Shown: positions 7,859-16,628 of the stretch, piece by piece | How the letters are laid out: each line of letters begins with the position of its first letter | How positions within the stretch are numbered: position 1 is the first letter of the stretch | NCBI GenBank assembly: GCA_963738205.1 | Contig: CAVTVQ010000006.1 | Location: forward strand, 434,001 to 498,000 | From: DATFQE01 sp963738205 | Lineage (GTDB): Bacteria; Actinomycetota; Thermoleophilia; Gaiellales; Gaiellaceae | DNA: 64,000 nucleotides | Direction of reading: 5' to 3' | The notes under the pieces: generated by a model | Database searches by the model: none | What the model was told of the DNA's origin: nothing | What the model saw: the letters and a program-made list of their open reading frames with translations, nothing else | Position numbers and translations under genes: made by a program

Positions 7859-8443
7859 CTAGTCTCCGTAGAGGATCGAGCCCAAACGGACGAGCGTCGC
7901 CCCTTCTTCGACAGCGACGCGCCAATCCTGCGAGGTCCCCATCGAGAGCTCCTTCAGGCCGTGCTGCTCCGCCAGCTCGCGCAGACGTCGAAAGTAGGGG
8001 CGGGACGCCTCCGGGTCGCCCGTCTCGGGCGGCATCGTCATCAGGCCGCGAACGTCCGAATAGAGCTCCAGGAACGCCGGGAGCTCCTCCGGCGCGATGC
8101 CGGACTTCGACGGCTCGCCGGAGAGGTTCACCTCGACGAGCGCCGGGATCTCCAGCTTCCTCGCCGCCGACTCCGACGCCAGCGAGTGGCACAGCTCGCA
8201 GATTGCGTTGATGGTCTTCGCCTTGCGGCTCTGCAGGTGGCCGATGAAGTGCCACCGGAACGCGTCGCCGTAGGCGGCGTGCTTGGCCTCCAGGTCCTGG
8301 GCGCGGTTCTCTCCTACCACCTCTACGCCGGCCTCGACGAGTGCTGCGAGGTCCTCGACCGAGACGTACTTCGTGGCAGCGACGACCGTGACACCCGTGG
8401 CCTTCGCCTCCTCGTACCGCTCGCGGATGCGCTCAGGCGACAA
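7859..8443 (-). CDS. YggS-family PLP homeostasis protein
   Basis: PLP-binding protein of the alanine-racemase N-terminal fold, involved in vitamin B6 and amino-acid balance. The PLP lysine is in VVAATKYVS (about residue 25), followed by VGENRAQDLEAK and FRWHFIGHLQSRKAKTI. The phosphate-binding LSMGTSQDW block is near the C-terminus. At 194 residues it is slightly shorter than the E. coli protein, mainly at the N-terminus. The apparent TTG start at 8443 overlaps the pgeF end by 11 nt; no better upstream start was found. Confidence 0.92.
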   Translation of the reverse strand: MSPERIRERYEEAKATGVTVVAATKYVSVEDLAALVEAGVEVVGENRAQDLEAKHAAYGDAFRWHFIGHLQSRKAKTINAICELCHSLASESAARKLEIPALVEVNLSGEPSKSGIAPEELPAFLELYSDVRGLMTMPPETGDPEASRPYFRRLRELAEQHGLKELSMGTSQDWRVAVEEGATLVRLGSILYGD

Positions 8444-9125
8444 AGCCGATCACACCCTGGCGACCGGTGTCCCCGTCGTCACGCCGGTGCGAGAAGTAGA
8501 GGTCGGGGTTGCAGGCGGTGCAGATGTCCGTCCGCTCGACGTCGGCGACGCCCGCGGCGCGGAGCGCGCGCTCTGCTGCCGCCCACAGGTCGAGGTTGCG
8601 GCCTCGGAGCAGGTCGGCGTCGAAGCGGGCCGCCACCTCCGCGCCCACCTCGTAGCAGCACGGGCCGATCCCGGGCCCGATCGCGGCGGCGAGGCGGCCG
8701 CCTCCGAGCGCCGCCACGCCGCTCGCAATGACGCCGTCGGCGAGGCCGCGCCAGCCGACGTGCAGGATCGCGAGCGCGGGAGCGTCCACGTTGGCCCGCG
8801 CGATCGCCACCGGCAGGCAGTCGGCGCTCATCGCCACCATCGGCACACGCGGCTCGTCGGTCCACAGCCCGTCCGCGTGCTCGCCCCGGTCGCCCGGCTC
8901 GGCGCGCCGGACGAGCGTCCCGTGCACCTGGCGGTTGAGCGCGAGCCGGTCGGCGTCGGCGCCGGCCTGCTCGCACAGGAGCCGCCGGTTCTCCTCGACG
9001 CGCTCGGGCTCGTCCGCAGTCAGCAGACCGAGGTTGAGCGACGCGTAGCGGCCCTCGCTCACGCCGCCCTGGCGCGAGGAGAAGGCGACCACGTAGGGCC
9101 CCGGGGCCTCCCAGCGCAGGATCAC
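8433..9125 (-). CDS. pgeF: Peptidoglycan editing factor PgeF (laccase-domain, YfiH/DUF152)
   Basis: Purine-nucleoside/oxidoreductase-fold protein that keeps peptidoglycan precursors correct. Zinc-site residues are present: VHGTLV, MSADCLPVAIA, HVGWRGLADGV and AIGPGIGPCCYEV. The GTG at 9125 forms a GTGA overlap with the stop of the upstream tri-domain gene and starts the recognisable domain (MILRWEAPGPYVVAFSSRQG). A longer open frame extends upstream inside that gene and was rejected. At 230 residues, length is normal. Confidence 0.93.
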   Translation of the reverse strand: MILRWEAPGPYVVAFSSRQGGVSEGRYASLNLGLLTADEPERVEENRRLLCEQAGADADRLALNRQVHGTLVRRAEPGDRGEHADGLWTDEPRVPMVAMSADCLPVAIARANVDAPALAILHVGWRGLADGVIASGVAALGGGRLAAAIGPGIGPCCYEVGAEVAARFDADLLRGRNLDLWAAAERALRAAGVADVERTDICTACNPDLYFSHRRDDGDTGRQGVIGFVA

Positions 9126-11683
9126 GAGGCTGAGATCAGCTCCCGTGCGGCCTCGAGCTCGGAATCGCGGCCGTCGAGCTCGCCGTTCAGCTTGCGCCGC
9201 CGAACCTCGCCGAGGACCTCCCCCACGCGAGGCGACTCGGCCAGACCGAGATCGGCCACGTCCTTGCCGGTGATCTCGAGCCTGACGTCGCGCAGCCGCC
9301 GGAAGTAGTCCTCGAGCGCGGGCACGTCGGCGAGCGCGAGCCCGAAGAGGGGCGCGTCCGGCGCGTACGGCTCCGCGAGCGCCACCACCTCGGCCGGGTC
9401 GGCCTCGCGGTCGCGCAGCCGCTCCACCAGCCTGGGCGCGACGGTGACGGCGGCCGCGATGCGCTCGGCGTCGCGCCGCCGCACCTTCAGCCGCTCGAGC
9501 CAGTCGTAGAGCTCGTCGGGCGGCAGTCGCCGCGCCAGCGCGATCAGGCCCAGGCGCCACGCGGGCACCTCGACGCCGTGCTCGGCCGCGAGCCCGCGGA
9601 GCCGCTCGAACAGCTCGACCGCCTCCTCGTCGGCCGCCAGGTGCGGGTGGATGGCACGGTCGGCTCCGAGCTCCGCCAGCCGCGGGATCGAGTGGCGCAC
9701 GTCGCCCTCCTCGAGCAGCGCGATCAGCTCGTCGCGGAGCCGCGCCGACGAGAGGTCGCCGACCAGCCCCATCTCGATGCAGCTGCGGGCGAGCCGGGCC
9801 GTGTGCTCGTCCATCCGGAACCCGTACCGGTTCTCGTAGCGAATCGCGCGGAAGATCCGGGTCGGATCGTCGATGAACGAGAGGTTGTGCAGGACGCGGA
9901 TCACGCCGGCCCCGAGGTCCTGCCGGCCGTTGAAGGGATCGACGAGCCGACCCTGGTCGTCGCCCTTGAGCGAGACGGCCATGGCGTTGATGGTGAAGTC
10001 GCGGCGGAAGAGGTCTTCGCGGATCGTCGCGTGCTCGACCGTCGGCAGCGCGGCGGGAGCGTCGTAGAACTCGGTTCGCGTCGTCACCACGTCGATGCGG
10101 CCGTCGTCGCCGTAGAGCACCACGGCGGTGCCGAACTTCTCGTGCGCGCGGACGCGGCCGTCGAGCGCCTCCGCGAGCGCTTCGGCGAGGTGAATCGCGT
10201 CGCCCTCGACGGCGATATCGACGTCGAAGTTCTGCTCGCCGAGCAGGATGTCCCGGACGGTGCCGCCCACGAGGTAGACGCCCTCGTACGGCTCGCTGAG
10301 GGCCGCGACCGCCTCGAAGGCGGGCCTCAGCTCCTCGAGCGCATCCAGCTCGGCCTGGAGGTTCGGGCCCTGCGCCTCCTGGACCTCCTCGCGGGCTCCG
10401 AGCGCGCCCAGGAGGTCGCTGCGCGTGACCACGCCGACGACGCGCTCGCCCTCGAGCACCGCCACGCGTCCGTCACCGGCGCCCTCGACGATGCGCTGCA
10501 GCTCGGCAAGGGGGGTGTCGGGCGCGCAGGTGGCGAGGCGCGAGCTCATGATCCCCTTGACCGGCGCGTGCGAGAGGCCGTGGCCGACCGCCTTGTCGAG
10601 GTCCTCCCGCGCGACCGAGCCGACGAGCCGGCCGTCCTCGACGACGAGGATCCCGCTCTGGCCGTAGCGCTGACAGGTGACCATGGCGTGCGCAACCGTC
10701 TCGTCGGGATCGACGCTGCGCGCCGGACGCGACATCAGCTCCGAGGCCGTAATCGGCGCCGCCGTCGCCCGCAGCGCGCGCTCGACTTGCTCCTTCGCCT
10801 CCGCGAGGCTGCCGCGGTGGATCGCGGATGCAGCCTGGGCGTGGCCGCCTCCGCCGAGCGAGCGGGCGAGCGCGGCCGCGTCGAGCTCGGGCGTCCGGCT
10901 GCGGACGACGGCGAAGACACGCTCGTCCATCTCGACGAGCAGCACGAGCGCACGGCAGTCGGTCAGGTCGACCACCTTGTGGGCGAGCGTCGAGATCCCG
11001 TCCACGTGGGTGGGCCACTGGAGCGCTGCGACGAGCACCTCGATCCCGGCCGCCTCCACGGTCTCCAGCCGGTCGAGCAGGGCGTTCAGGAGCGCACGCT
11101 CGGTCTCGCCGAGCGGCGTGTGCAGGTAGTTGGCGATCAGGTCCTGGCGGGCGCCGTGGCGCAGGCACCAGCCCAGAGCCTCCGCGTCGCGCTGCGTGGT
11201 GTTCGGGTAGGTCAGCGAGCCGGTGTCCTCGTGGATGCCGAGCGCGAAGGCGGTCGCCTCGACGGCGCTCACCGGCAGCTCGCGCTCGGCCAGGATCCCG
11301 ACGAGCGTCGTCGTGAGCGCTCCGTCCTCCGAGAGCACGGCGTTCTCGGGCCGGATCCAGTCCGACAGCTCGCTCCCCGAGTGGTGGTCGAAGACGACCT
11401 TCTCGACGCCCGTGTCCAGGGCGACCTGCTCGAGCTCGCCCAGGCGCGAGGCGTGCACCGTCTCGACGACGATCAGCCGCCGGATCGCGTCGAGCTCGAG
11501 CCGGGAGGCTTCGACGACGTCGAGCTCCTCGGCGTGCAGGCGCGAGAACTCGCGAACGTTGCGGTTGAGCGAGCCGGCCAGGCACACGACCGCGTCCGGA
11601 TACAGCCGGCGGGCGGCCAGCATCGACCCGAACGCGTCGAAGTCGGTGTTCCCGTGCGTCGCGATGACGGTCGCGGCCTTCAT
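9122..11683 (-). CDS. Tri-domain protein: DHH/DHHA1, two CBS domains and CCA-adding/poly(A) polymerase-type nucleotidyltransferase
   Basis: An 853-residue fusion. Residues ~1-310 are a DHH/DHHA1 module (THGNTDFDAFGSM, FDHHSGSE, GGGGHAQAAS). Residues ~315-440 carry two CBS domains (ELMSRPARSVDPDETV and KGIMSSRLATCAPDTP). Residues ~470-850 form a tRNA nucleotidyltransferase with the head motif YLVGGTVRDILLGEQNFDVDIAVEG, containing the DxD metal site, and RRDFTINAMAVS. This architecture is known in several deep-branching bacteria. Whether it adds CCA or only A residues cannot be told, and the DHH part may be a nanoRNase or exonuclease. It runs into pgeF with a 4 nt overlap. Confidence 0.92.
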   Translation of the reverse strand: MKAATVIATHGNTDFDAFGSMLAARRLYPDAVVCLAGSLNRNVREFSRLHAEELDVVEASRLELDAIRRLIVVETVHASRLGELEQVALDTGVEKVVFDHHSGSELSDWIRPENAVLSEDGALTTTLVGILAERELPVSAVEATAFALGIHEDTGSLTYPNTTQRDAEALGWCLRHGARQDLIANYLHTPLGETERALLNALLDRLETVEAAGIEVLVAALQWPTHVDGISTLAHKVVDLTDCRALVLLVEMDERVFAVVRSRTPELDAAALARSLGGGGHAQAASAIHRGSLAEAKEQVERALRATAAPITASELMSRPARSVDPDETVAHAMVTCQRYGQSGILVVEDGRLVGSVAREDLDKAVGHGLSHAPVKGIMSSRLATCAPDTPLAELQRIVEGAGDGRVAVLEGERVVGVVTRSDLLGALGAREEVQEAQGPNLQAELDALEELRPAFEAVAALSEPYEGVYLVGGTVRDILLGEQNFDVDIAVEGDAIHLAEALAEALDGRVRAHEKFGTAVVLYGDDGRIDVVTTRTEFYDAPAALPTVEHATIREDLFRRDFTINAMAVSLKGDDQGRLVDPFNGRQDLGAGVIRVLHNLSFIDDPTRIFRAIRYENRYGFRMDEHTARLARSCIEMGLVGDLSSARLRDELIALLEEGDVRHSIPRLAELGADRAIHPHLAADEEAVELFERLRGLAAEHGVEVPAWRLGLIALARRLPPDELYDWLERLKVRRRDAERIAAAVTVAPRLVERLRDREADPAEVVALAEPYAPDAPLFGLALADVPALEDYFRRLRDVRLEITGKDVADLGLAESPRVGEVLGEVRRRKLNGELDGRDSELEAARELISAS

Positions 11684-11701
11684 GACCGAATTGTGCCCCT
11701 G

Positions 11702-12088
11702 CTAGAGGAGCGCGATCGCGTCGATCTCGACCCTCGCGCCCGCGGGGAGGCTCGAGATCTCGACCGTCGAGCGCGCGGGCGGCACGTCGCCCACGTGCCG
11801 CGCGTAGACCTCGTTCATCGCCTGGAACTCGCCGAGGTCGATCAGGAAGACCGTCGTCTTCACCAGTCGGTCGAGCCCGCTCCCGGACTCCTCCAGGATC
11901 GCCCGGAGGTTGGCGAAGATCTGCTCGGTCTGCTCGGCGATCCCGCCGGCGAACTCCGTCTCGTCCGGCTTCAGCCCGAGCTGACCGGAGATGAACACGA
12001 GGTCGCCGACCTTGATCCCCTGCGAGTACGGGGCACCCTGGAACGGGGCGGGCGCACGCTCGGTGCGGACGGCCGACTTCTCTGCCAT
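11702..12088 (-). CDS. RidA-family enamine/imine deaminase
   Basis: Small trimeric enzyme that hydrolyses reactive 2-aminoacrylate-type enamines. The 128-residue length is standard. Family blocks are visible: AP...GAPYSQGIKVGDLVFISGQ, a central AILEESGSGLDRLVKTTVFL, and the C-terminal PARSTVEISSLPAGARVEID with the substrate-binding Arg. Its ATG lies directly after the stop of the HisB-like gene, suggesting co-translation. Confidence 0.93.
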   Translation of the reverse strand: MAEKSAVRTERAPAPFQGAPYSQGIKVGDLVFISGQLGLKPDETEFAGGIAEQTEQIFANLRAILEESGSGLDRLVKTTVFLIDLGEFQAMNEVYARHVGDVPPARSTVEISSLPAGARVEIDAIALL

Positions 12089-12607
12089 TCAGGACCCCTT
12101 TCGTTGCGGCCGGACGGCCTGTGCGAGCGCGACGCCGAGCGCCTTGAAGATCGCCTCGAGCACGTGGCGCGCGTCGTCGCCATGCACCAGCCGCACGTGG
12201 AGCGTCATGCCCGCACCCTCGGCGAGCTCGTGCAGGAACCGGGACAGGAGGTCGGTGCCGAGGCCGCCGACGCGCTCGTCCGAGAGGTCGACGTTGGAGA
12301 CGACGAGCGGCCGGCCCGACACCTCGAGCGTGACGTGGGCGAGCGCCTCGTCGGCGGGCAGCGTCGCCGTGCCGTGACCGCGGACGTCGCCCTGCAGCGC
12401 CTCGCCGAGCGCTTCGCCGAGCGCCGTGCCTGCGGCGGCGACCTCGGCGTCGCCGCCTTCCGGTGCGAGCTCGAGCTCCAGATCGAAGCCGGCGTACTCG
12501 GTGAGCACGGCCAGCAGATGGTCGAGCACCGGCAGGCCGGTGAGGACGTTGGCCTCGCCGTTGCCTGCGGTGGTGACGCGTACCCGGTGCTTCGCCGTGG
12601 CGTCCAT
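12089..12607 (-). CDS. HisB-like (imidazoleglycerol-phosphate dehydratase family) protein lacking catalytic motif
   Basis: A 172-residue protein with the IGPD fold signatures GLPVLDHLLAVLTEYAGFDL (residues 24-43), LPADEALAHVTLEVSGRPL (83-101) and ARHVLEAIFKALGVAL (146-161). The usual metal motif DHHxxxD, expected near residues 52-60, reads GDAEVAAAG, and the distal HH pair reads RH. His30, His148 and Glu151 remain. It may have another role or be inactive. No other his gene is nearby, and it precedes ridA. The ATG at 12607 was chosen; the frame extends 30 nt further upstream without family similarity. Confidence 0.8.
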   Translation of the reverse strand: MDATAKHRVRVTTAGNGEANVLTGLPVLDHLLAVLTEYAGFDLELELAPEGGDAEVAAAGTALGEALGEALQGDVRGHGTATLPADEALAHVTLEVSGRPLVVSNVDLSDERVGGLGTDLLSRFLHELAEGAGMTLHVRLVHGDDARHVLEAIFKALGVALAQAVRPQRKGS

Positions 12608-12659
12608 AGCTCGAACGAGGGTATCGCAGCCGCCCACGGAGGCCGACGACAGAGCCGGA

Positions 12660-14294
12660 ATGCGGCTCCAGCTCCCGTCTCGGCGCTTCCTGCTGCCACT
12701 GCTCGCACTGGCGGGAGCACTCGCGCTCGCGCCCGGAGCGAACGCCGCGACGTCGGTGGTCGGCTACGAGTCCGAGGCGCAGCTCCGCGAGGCCGTCGCA
12801 GCCTCCGGCGGACGGCTCGTCCGGACGATTCCCAGCCTTCGCGTCGCCGAGATCGAGACGACGTCACAACCGCACGGCTTCACGGCTGCGCTCCTGCAGC
12901 GCGCCGGCGTCGACTACCTCCAGGGCGTCTCCCGCCGCGTCTCGGCCGCAGAGCCGGCGCTGGCGCCGTGGACGTCGTCGGACGCACCGTTCGCCAACGC
13001 TCCCTTCGAATGGCAGTGGGCGGCCACACGCTCCAATGCCGTGCCGGCCTCGGTGCTGCGCGCCGCGAGCGCGATCACGATCGCCGTCGTCGACACGGGC
13101 GCCGACCTCTCGGCCCCCGACCTTCGCGCCAAGGCGCCCGCCTCGTTCAGCGTCGTCAACGGCACCGGAAACGTCCGTGACAGAAACGGCCACGGCACGT
13201 TCGTCGCTTCTCTCGCCGCCGGGTCGGTCACGAACGGGGGCGGGATCGCCGGCTTCGGCGGCGACGCCAAGCTGCTCGTCGTCCAGGCCGGCGGGCCTGA
13301 GGGCTCCTTCACCGACATCGACGAGGCCGCTGCGATCGTCTATGCCGTCGACCACGGCGCCCGGATCATCAACCTGAGCCTCGGCGGGACCGAGAGCTCG
13401 GCGACCGAGCGCCGCGCCGTCGAGTACGCCGCCTCCCACGGCGTCCTGCTGGTCGCCGCGATCGGGAACGAGTACGAGGACGGCAATCCGGTCGAGTACC
13501 CCGCAGCCCTGCTCCAGGCGCCCGGCTCGCGCGGTGTGGGCGGCCTGGGGCTCTCCGTCGGCGCGTCGACGCAGCGCGGGACGCGCGCGTCGTTCTCGAA
13601 CACGGGCACCCATCTCTCGCTCGCCGCCCCCGGCGAGGAGGTGCTGAGCGCGCTCTCGTCGCACTCCCCCGCGTCGGTCTACCCGCGCTTCGCGCTGCCG
13701 GGCTCGGGCGGCGGCCTGTACGGCTACTCGAGCGGAACGTCGTTCGCCGCGCCGCAGGTTGCCGGCGCGGCTGCGCTCGTCTGGGCCGCGAAGCCGACGG
13801 CGACTGCCGCCGAGGTGGCCCAGATCCTCGAGCAGAGCGCGTCCGGCCGCGGCACCTGGAACTCGTCGCTCGGCTACGGCGTCATCGACGTCGCGGCCGC
13901 CGTCTCGACGGCTCTGGGTGAGGGCGTTCCGGATGCGCTGCCCGCGCTCCGCGCGAAGGCGGCCCTCCGCCTGAGCATCCTCCGCTCACAGAGCCGTGTG
14001 CGCATCGCCGCGCGGTTGCGCTCGCTCATGCCCGCGATCTCGCCGGCACGGCGGCTCGTGCGGCTGCAGGCGAAGCACGGTCCCGGCTGGCGCACCGTCG
14101 CCACAGCGCGCACCGACGCGTCCGGCCGCGTGCACTGGGCCGTTCGCCGGCGCGGAACACAGCGCGTCCGCGTCCGCTACCTAGGTACTTCCGACCTGAC
14201 GGCGGCGAGCAGCCGGCTCGTCCGGATCGGCCGGGGTCCGGCCGCCGCTCGGCAACTGACCGCGCACACGCCCGTGCACGGCCACCACCGCTAG
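12660..14294 (+). CDS. Secreted subtilisin-like serine protease (S8)
   Basis: Exported protease of 544 residues. A signal peptide (RRFLLPLLALAGALALAPGANA, about 8-29) is followed by a propeptide-like segment. The catalytic triad is complete: Asp in ITIAVVDTGADLS (~145), His in NGHGTFVASLAAG and Ser in SSGTSFAAPQVAGAA. A ~120-residue C-terminal beta-rich region with repeated Arg/Val (QRVRVRYLGTSDL) may attach to the surface. The ATG at 12660 begins a clean signal peptide. It is divergent from the HisB-like gene and ends with a 4 nt overlap with the convergent VOC gene. Confidence 0.92.
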   Translation: MRLQLPSRRFLLPLLALAGALALAPGANAATSVVGYESEAQLREAVAASGGRLVRTIPSLRVAEIETTSQPHGFTAALLQRAGVDYLQGVSRRVSAAEPALAPWTSSDAPFANAPFEWQWAATRSNAVPASVLRAASAITIAVVDTGADLSAPDLRAKAPASFSVVNGTGNVRDRNGHGTFVASLAAGSVTNGGGIAGFGGDAKLLVVQAGGPEGSFTDIDEAAAIVYAVDHGARIINLSLGGTESSATERRAVEYAASHGVLLVAAIGNEYEDGNPVEYPAALLQAPGSRGVGGLGLSVGASTQRGTRASFSNTGTHLSLAAPGEEVLSALSSHSPASVYPRFALPGSGGGLYGYSSGTSFAAPQVAGAAALVWAAKPTATAAEVAQILEQSASGRGTWNSSLGYGVIDVAAAVSTALGEGVPDALPALRAKAALRLSILRSQSRVRIAARLRSLMPAISPARRLVRLQAKHGPGWRTVATARTDASGRVHWAVRRRGTQRVRVRYLGTSDLTAASSRLVRIGRGPAAARQLTAHTPVHGHHR

Positions 14295-14713
14295 GAGGGC
14301 AAGCGCACCGATCCGTCGGCCGCGAGCTCCCAGTGGGGGTTGTGAGCGACCTCCCACGGATGCCCGTCGGGGTCGACGAAGACCCCCGAGTAGCCGCCCC
14401 AGAACGTTTTCGCACCGTGCCGCGGGATGGTCGCGCCTGCCGCTTCGGCCTCCGCGATCACCGCGTCGACCTCGGCCGGCGAGCCGACGTTGTGCGCAAG
14501 CGTGACGCCGCCCCAGCCGCCGCCGTCCTCGACGCCGCTGTCCTCGGCGAGCGACTCCCGACTCCAGAGCGCGACGACGAGGCCGCCCGCCTGGAAGAAG
14601 ACGACGTCGTCGGCCGGATTCGCGCCGGTCGTCCAGCCGAGCGCCTCGTAGAACGCGCGCGAGCGAGCGAGGTCCGCGACACCCAGGGTGACCAGGGTGA
14701 CCCGCTGCTCCAC
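14291..14713 (-). CDS. VOC-family (glyoxalase/bleomycin resistance-like) protein
   Basis: A 140-residue single vicinal-oxygen-chelate domain pair: VTLVTLGVADLARSRAFYEA at the N-terminus and YSGVFVDPDGHPWEVAHNP near the C-terminus, both typical beta-alpha-beta repeats with a candidate metal His and Glu. The substrate is unknown; the family includes glyoxalases, dioxygenases and antibiotic-binding proteins. It ends convergent with the protease gene and starts one base after the murA end. Confidence 0.85.
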   Translation of the reverse strand: MEQRVTLVTLGVADLARSRAFYEALGWTTGANPADDVVFFQAGGLVVALWSRESLAEDSGVEDGGGWGGVTLAHNVGSPAEVDAVIAEAEAAGATIPRHGAKTFWGGYSGVFVDPDGHPWEVAHNPHWELAADGSVRLPS

Positions 14714-14714
14714 G

Positions 14715-16025
14715 CTAGGCCTCGATGCGCTCGATCCGCGCGCCGAGTCCGCGCAAGCGCTCGTCGATCCGCTCGTAGCCGCGGTCGATCTCGCCGATGT
14801 TGCCGATCGTCGAGACGCCCTCCGCGCAGAGGCCTGCGATCAGCATCGCCATGCCGGCTCGGATGTCAGGGCTGGCCATGCGCTGCCCGTACAGCTTGGC
14901 GGGGCCGGTAACGACGGCCCGATGCGGGTCGCACAGGATGATCCGGGCGCCCATGCTGACCAGCTTGTCCACGAAGAACAGCCGGTTCTCGAACATCTTC
15001 TCGAAGATCAGGATCGTCCCTTGGGCCTGCGTCGCGACTGCCAGAGCAATCGACGTCAGGTCGGCCGGGAACGCCGGCCAAGGACCGTCCTCGATCTTCG
15101 GGATCTGACCGCCGAGGTCGTCCTGGATCTCGAGCACCTGGTTCGCGGGGACGCGGACGCTCGAACCGTCGATCTCGGCGCGGACGCCGAGGCGCTCGAA
15201 CGCAGGCAAAATCGGTGCGAGGTCGGCCGGGATGACGTCGTCGATCGTCACCTCGCCCGCGGTCACGGCGGCGAGCCCGATGAAGCTGGCGACCTCGATG
15301 TGCTCGGGAGCGATCCGCCACTCGCCACCGGCGAGCGTCCGGACGCCCTCGATGCGCAGCACGTTCGAGCCGATGCCCTCGATCCGTGCCCCGAGCGAGC
15401 CGAGGAACCGGCAGAGGTCCTGCACGTGCGGCTCGCAGGCCGCGTTGCCGATGATCGTCTCGCCGGCGGCGATCGCTGCCGCCATCACTGCGTTCTCGGT
15501 CGCCATCACGCTGGCCTCGTCGAGGAAGATCGCGCGGCCGCGCAGCCCGTCGGTGCGCATGTCGTAGCGCCCGTTGAGGTCGATGTCGACGCCGAGTTCA
15601 GCCAGCGCATGGATGTGCGGGTCGAGCCGGCGCCGGCCGATCACGTCGCCGCCGGGCGGCGGCACGGATGCCCGGCCGAACCGCGCGAGGAGCGGGCCGG
15701 CCAGCAGGAAGGAGGCGCGGATCCGGCTGCAGAGCTCCGGGTCGAGGTCCGTCTTCTGCGCGCCTGTGCTGTCGATGACGACCTCGTTGGCGCCGATCCA
15801 GTCAACCTCCGCCCCGACGTCTGCGAGCAGCTCACACATCGTCTCGACGTCCCGGATGCGCGGGACGTTGCGCAGCGTGACGGGCTCGCCCGCGAGAAGC
15901 GTGGCGGCGAGGATGGGCAGTGCGCCGTTCTTGTTTCCGGCCGCGCGAACGCGGCCGCTCAGCGGCCTGCCACCCTCGATGACGAACGACTGCACGGTTG
16001 ATTCTGCGACGACCGTCTGGGCCAT
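14715..16025 (-). CDS. murA: UDP-N-acetylglucosamine 1-carboxyvinyltransferase, Asp-type
   Basis: First committed step of peptidoglycan synthesis: transfers enolpyruvate from PEP to UDP-GlcNAc. At 436 residues, length is normal. RAAGNKNGALPILAATLL carries the essential Lys, and WPAFPADLTSIALAVATQAQ the PEP-site residues. The catalytic loop reads PPPGGDVIGRRRLDPH, so residue 127 is Asp instead of the usual Cys. This substitution is known in Mycobacterium and Chlamydia and confers intrinsic fosfomycin insensitivity. It is divergent from the HD-domain gene with only 21 bp between starts. Confidence 0.97.
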   Translation of the reverse strand: MAQTVVAESTVQSFVIEGGRPLSGRVRAAGNKNGALPILAATLLAGEPVTLRNVPRIRDVETMCELLADVGAEVDWIGANEVVIDSTGAQKTDLDPELCSRIRASFLLAGPLLARFGRASVPPPGGDVIGRRRLDPHIHALAELGVDIDLNGRYDMRTDGLRGRAIFLDEASVMATENAVMAAAIAAGETIIGNAACEPHVQDLCRFLGSLGARIEGIGSNVLRIEGVRTLAGGEWRIAPEHIEVASFIGLAAVTAGEVTIDDVIPADLAPILPAFERLGVRAEIDGSSVRVPANQVLEIQDDLGGQIPKIEDGPWPAFPADLTSIALAVATQAQGTILIFEKMFENRLFFVDKLVSMGARIILCDPHRAVVTGPAKLYGQRMASPDIRAGMAMLIAGLCAEGVSTIGNIGEIDRGYERIDERLRGLGARIERIEA

Positions 16026-16046
16026 CGGGGTAGCCTAGACGAGCCG
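16026..16046. promoter_or_regulatory. Candidate bidirectional leaderless promoter between murA and HD gene
   Basis: The 21 bp between the two divergent starts contains gTAGCCTAgac. Read on the plus strand TAGCCT (16031-16036) lies 10 nt before the GTG of the HD gene. On the minus strand TAGGCT lies 6 nt before the murA ATG. Both fit a TANNNT -10 element placed for leaderless transcription, frequent in Actinobacteria. No ribosome-binding site fits in the gap. This is an inference from spacing only. Confidence 0.4.
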
Positions 16047-16628
16047 GTGGAAGTCACTCGCGAACGGGCCTGGGAGACGCTGACGCGCTACACGCAGAGC
16101 GAAGCGCTGCGCCGCCATGCACTCGCCGTGGAGGCATCGGTCGGCTTCTACGCGGAAAAGCTGGGCGAGGACGAGGAGCTGTGGCGGGCGACCGCGTTGC
16201 TGCACGACTTCGACTACGAGATCCACCCGACGCTGGACAAGCACCCGCAGGACGGCGCGCCGATCCTGCGCGAGGAGGGGTGGCCAGAGGAGCTGATCGA
16301 GGCCGTCCTCTCGCACGCCGAGCACCTGGAGATGCCGCGCGACACGCCGCTGAAGCGGGTGCTCTTCGCCTGCGACGAGCTTTCGGGTTTCGTGCATGCG
16401 TGCGGGCTCGTCCGCCCGACCGGCATCGACGGGCTCGAGCCGAAGTCGGTCAAGAAGAAGCTGAAGCAGCCGTCTTTCGCCGCCGGCGTCCACCGTGACG
16501 AGGTCTACGCGGGCGCCGAGCTGCTCGACCTCGAGCTCGACGAGCACATCCGCAACGTCATCGCCGCCATGCAACCGATCGCCGCAGAGCTAGGGCTGCC
16601 CACCGCGGCGGACGCGCCCGCGGCCTAG
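16047..16628 (+). CDS. HD-domain phosphohydrolase-like protein
   Basis: A 193-residue HD-fold protein. The metal-binding residues appear in RRHALAVEA (His ~25), TALLHDFDYE (the HD pair ~52-53) and SHAEHLEMPRDTP. Such proteins usually hydrolyse phosphate esters or nucleotides, but no substrate is implied here. The GTG at 16047 is the first start after murA's divergent ATG. The C-terminal third (KSVKKKLKQPSFAAGVHRDE) is family-typical of the stand-alone HDIG-like hydrolases. Confidence 0.82.
   Translation: MEVTRERAWETLTRYTQSEALRRHALAVEASVGFYAEKLGEDEELWRATALLHDFDYEIHPTLDKHPQDGAPILREEGWPEELIEAVLSHAEHLEMPRDTPLKRVLFACDELSGFVHACGLVRPTGIDGLEPKSVKKKLKQPSFAAGVHRDEVYAGAELLDLELDEHIRNVIAAMQPIAAELGLPTAADAPAA

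Noticed and set aside
9578..13180. A 1200-codon open frame on the plus strand opposite the DHH-CBS-CCA gene and its neighbours
   Set aside because: The translation is Arg/Glu/Asp/Leu-rich without domains and runs across several genes with clear families on the minus strand; it is an antisense shadow of high-GC codon usage.
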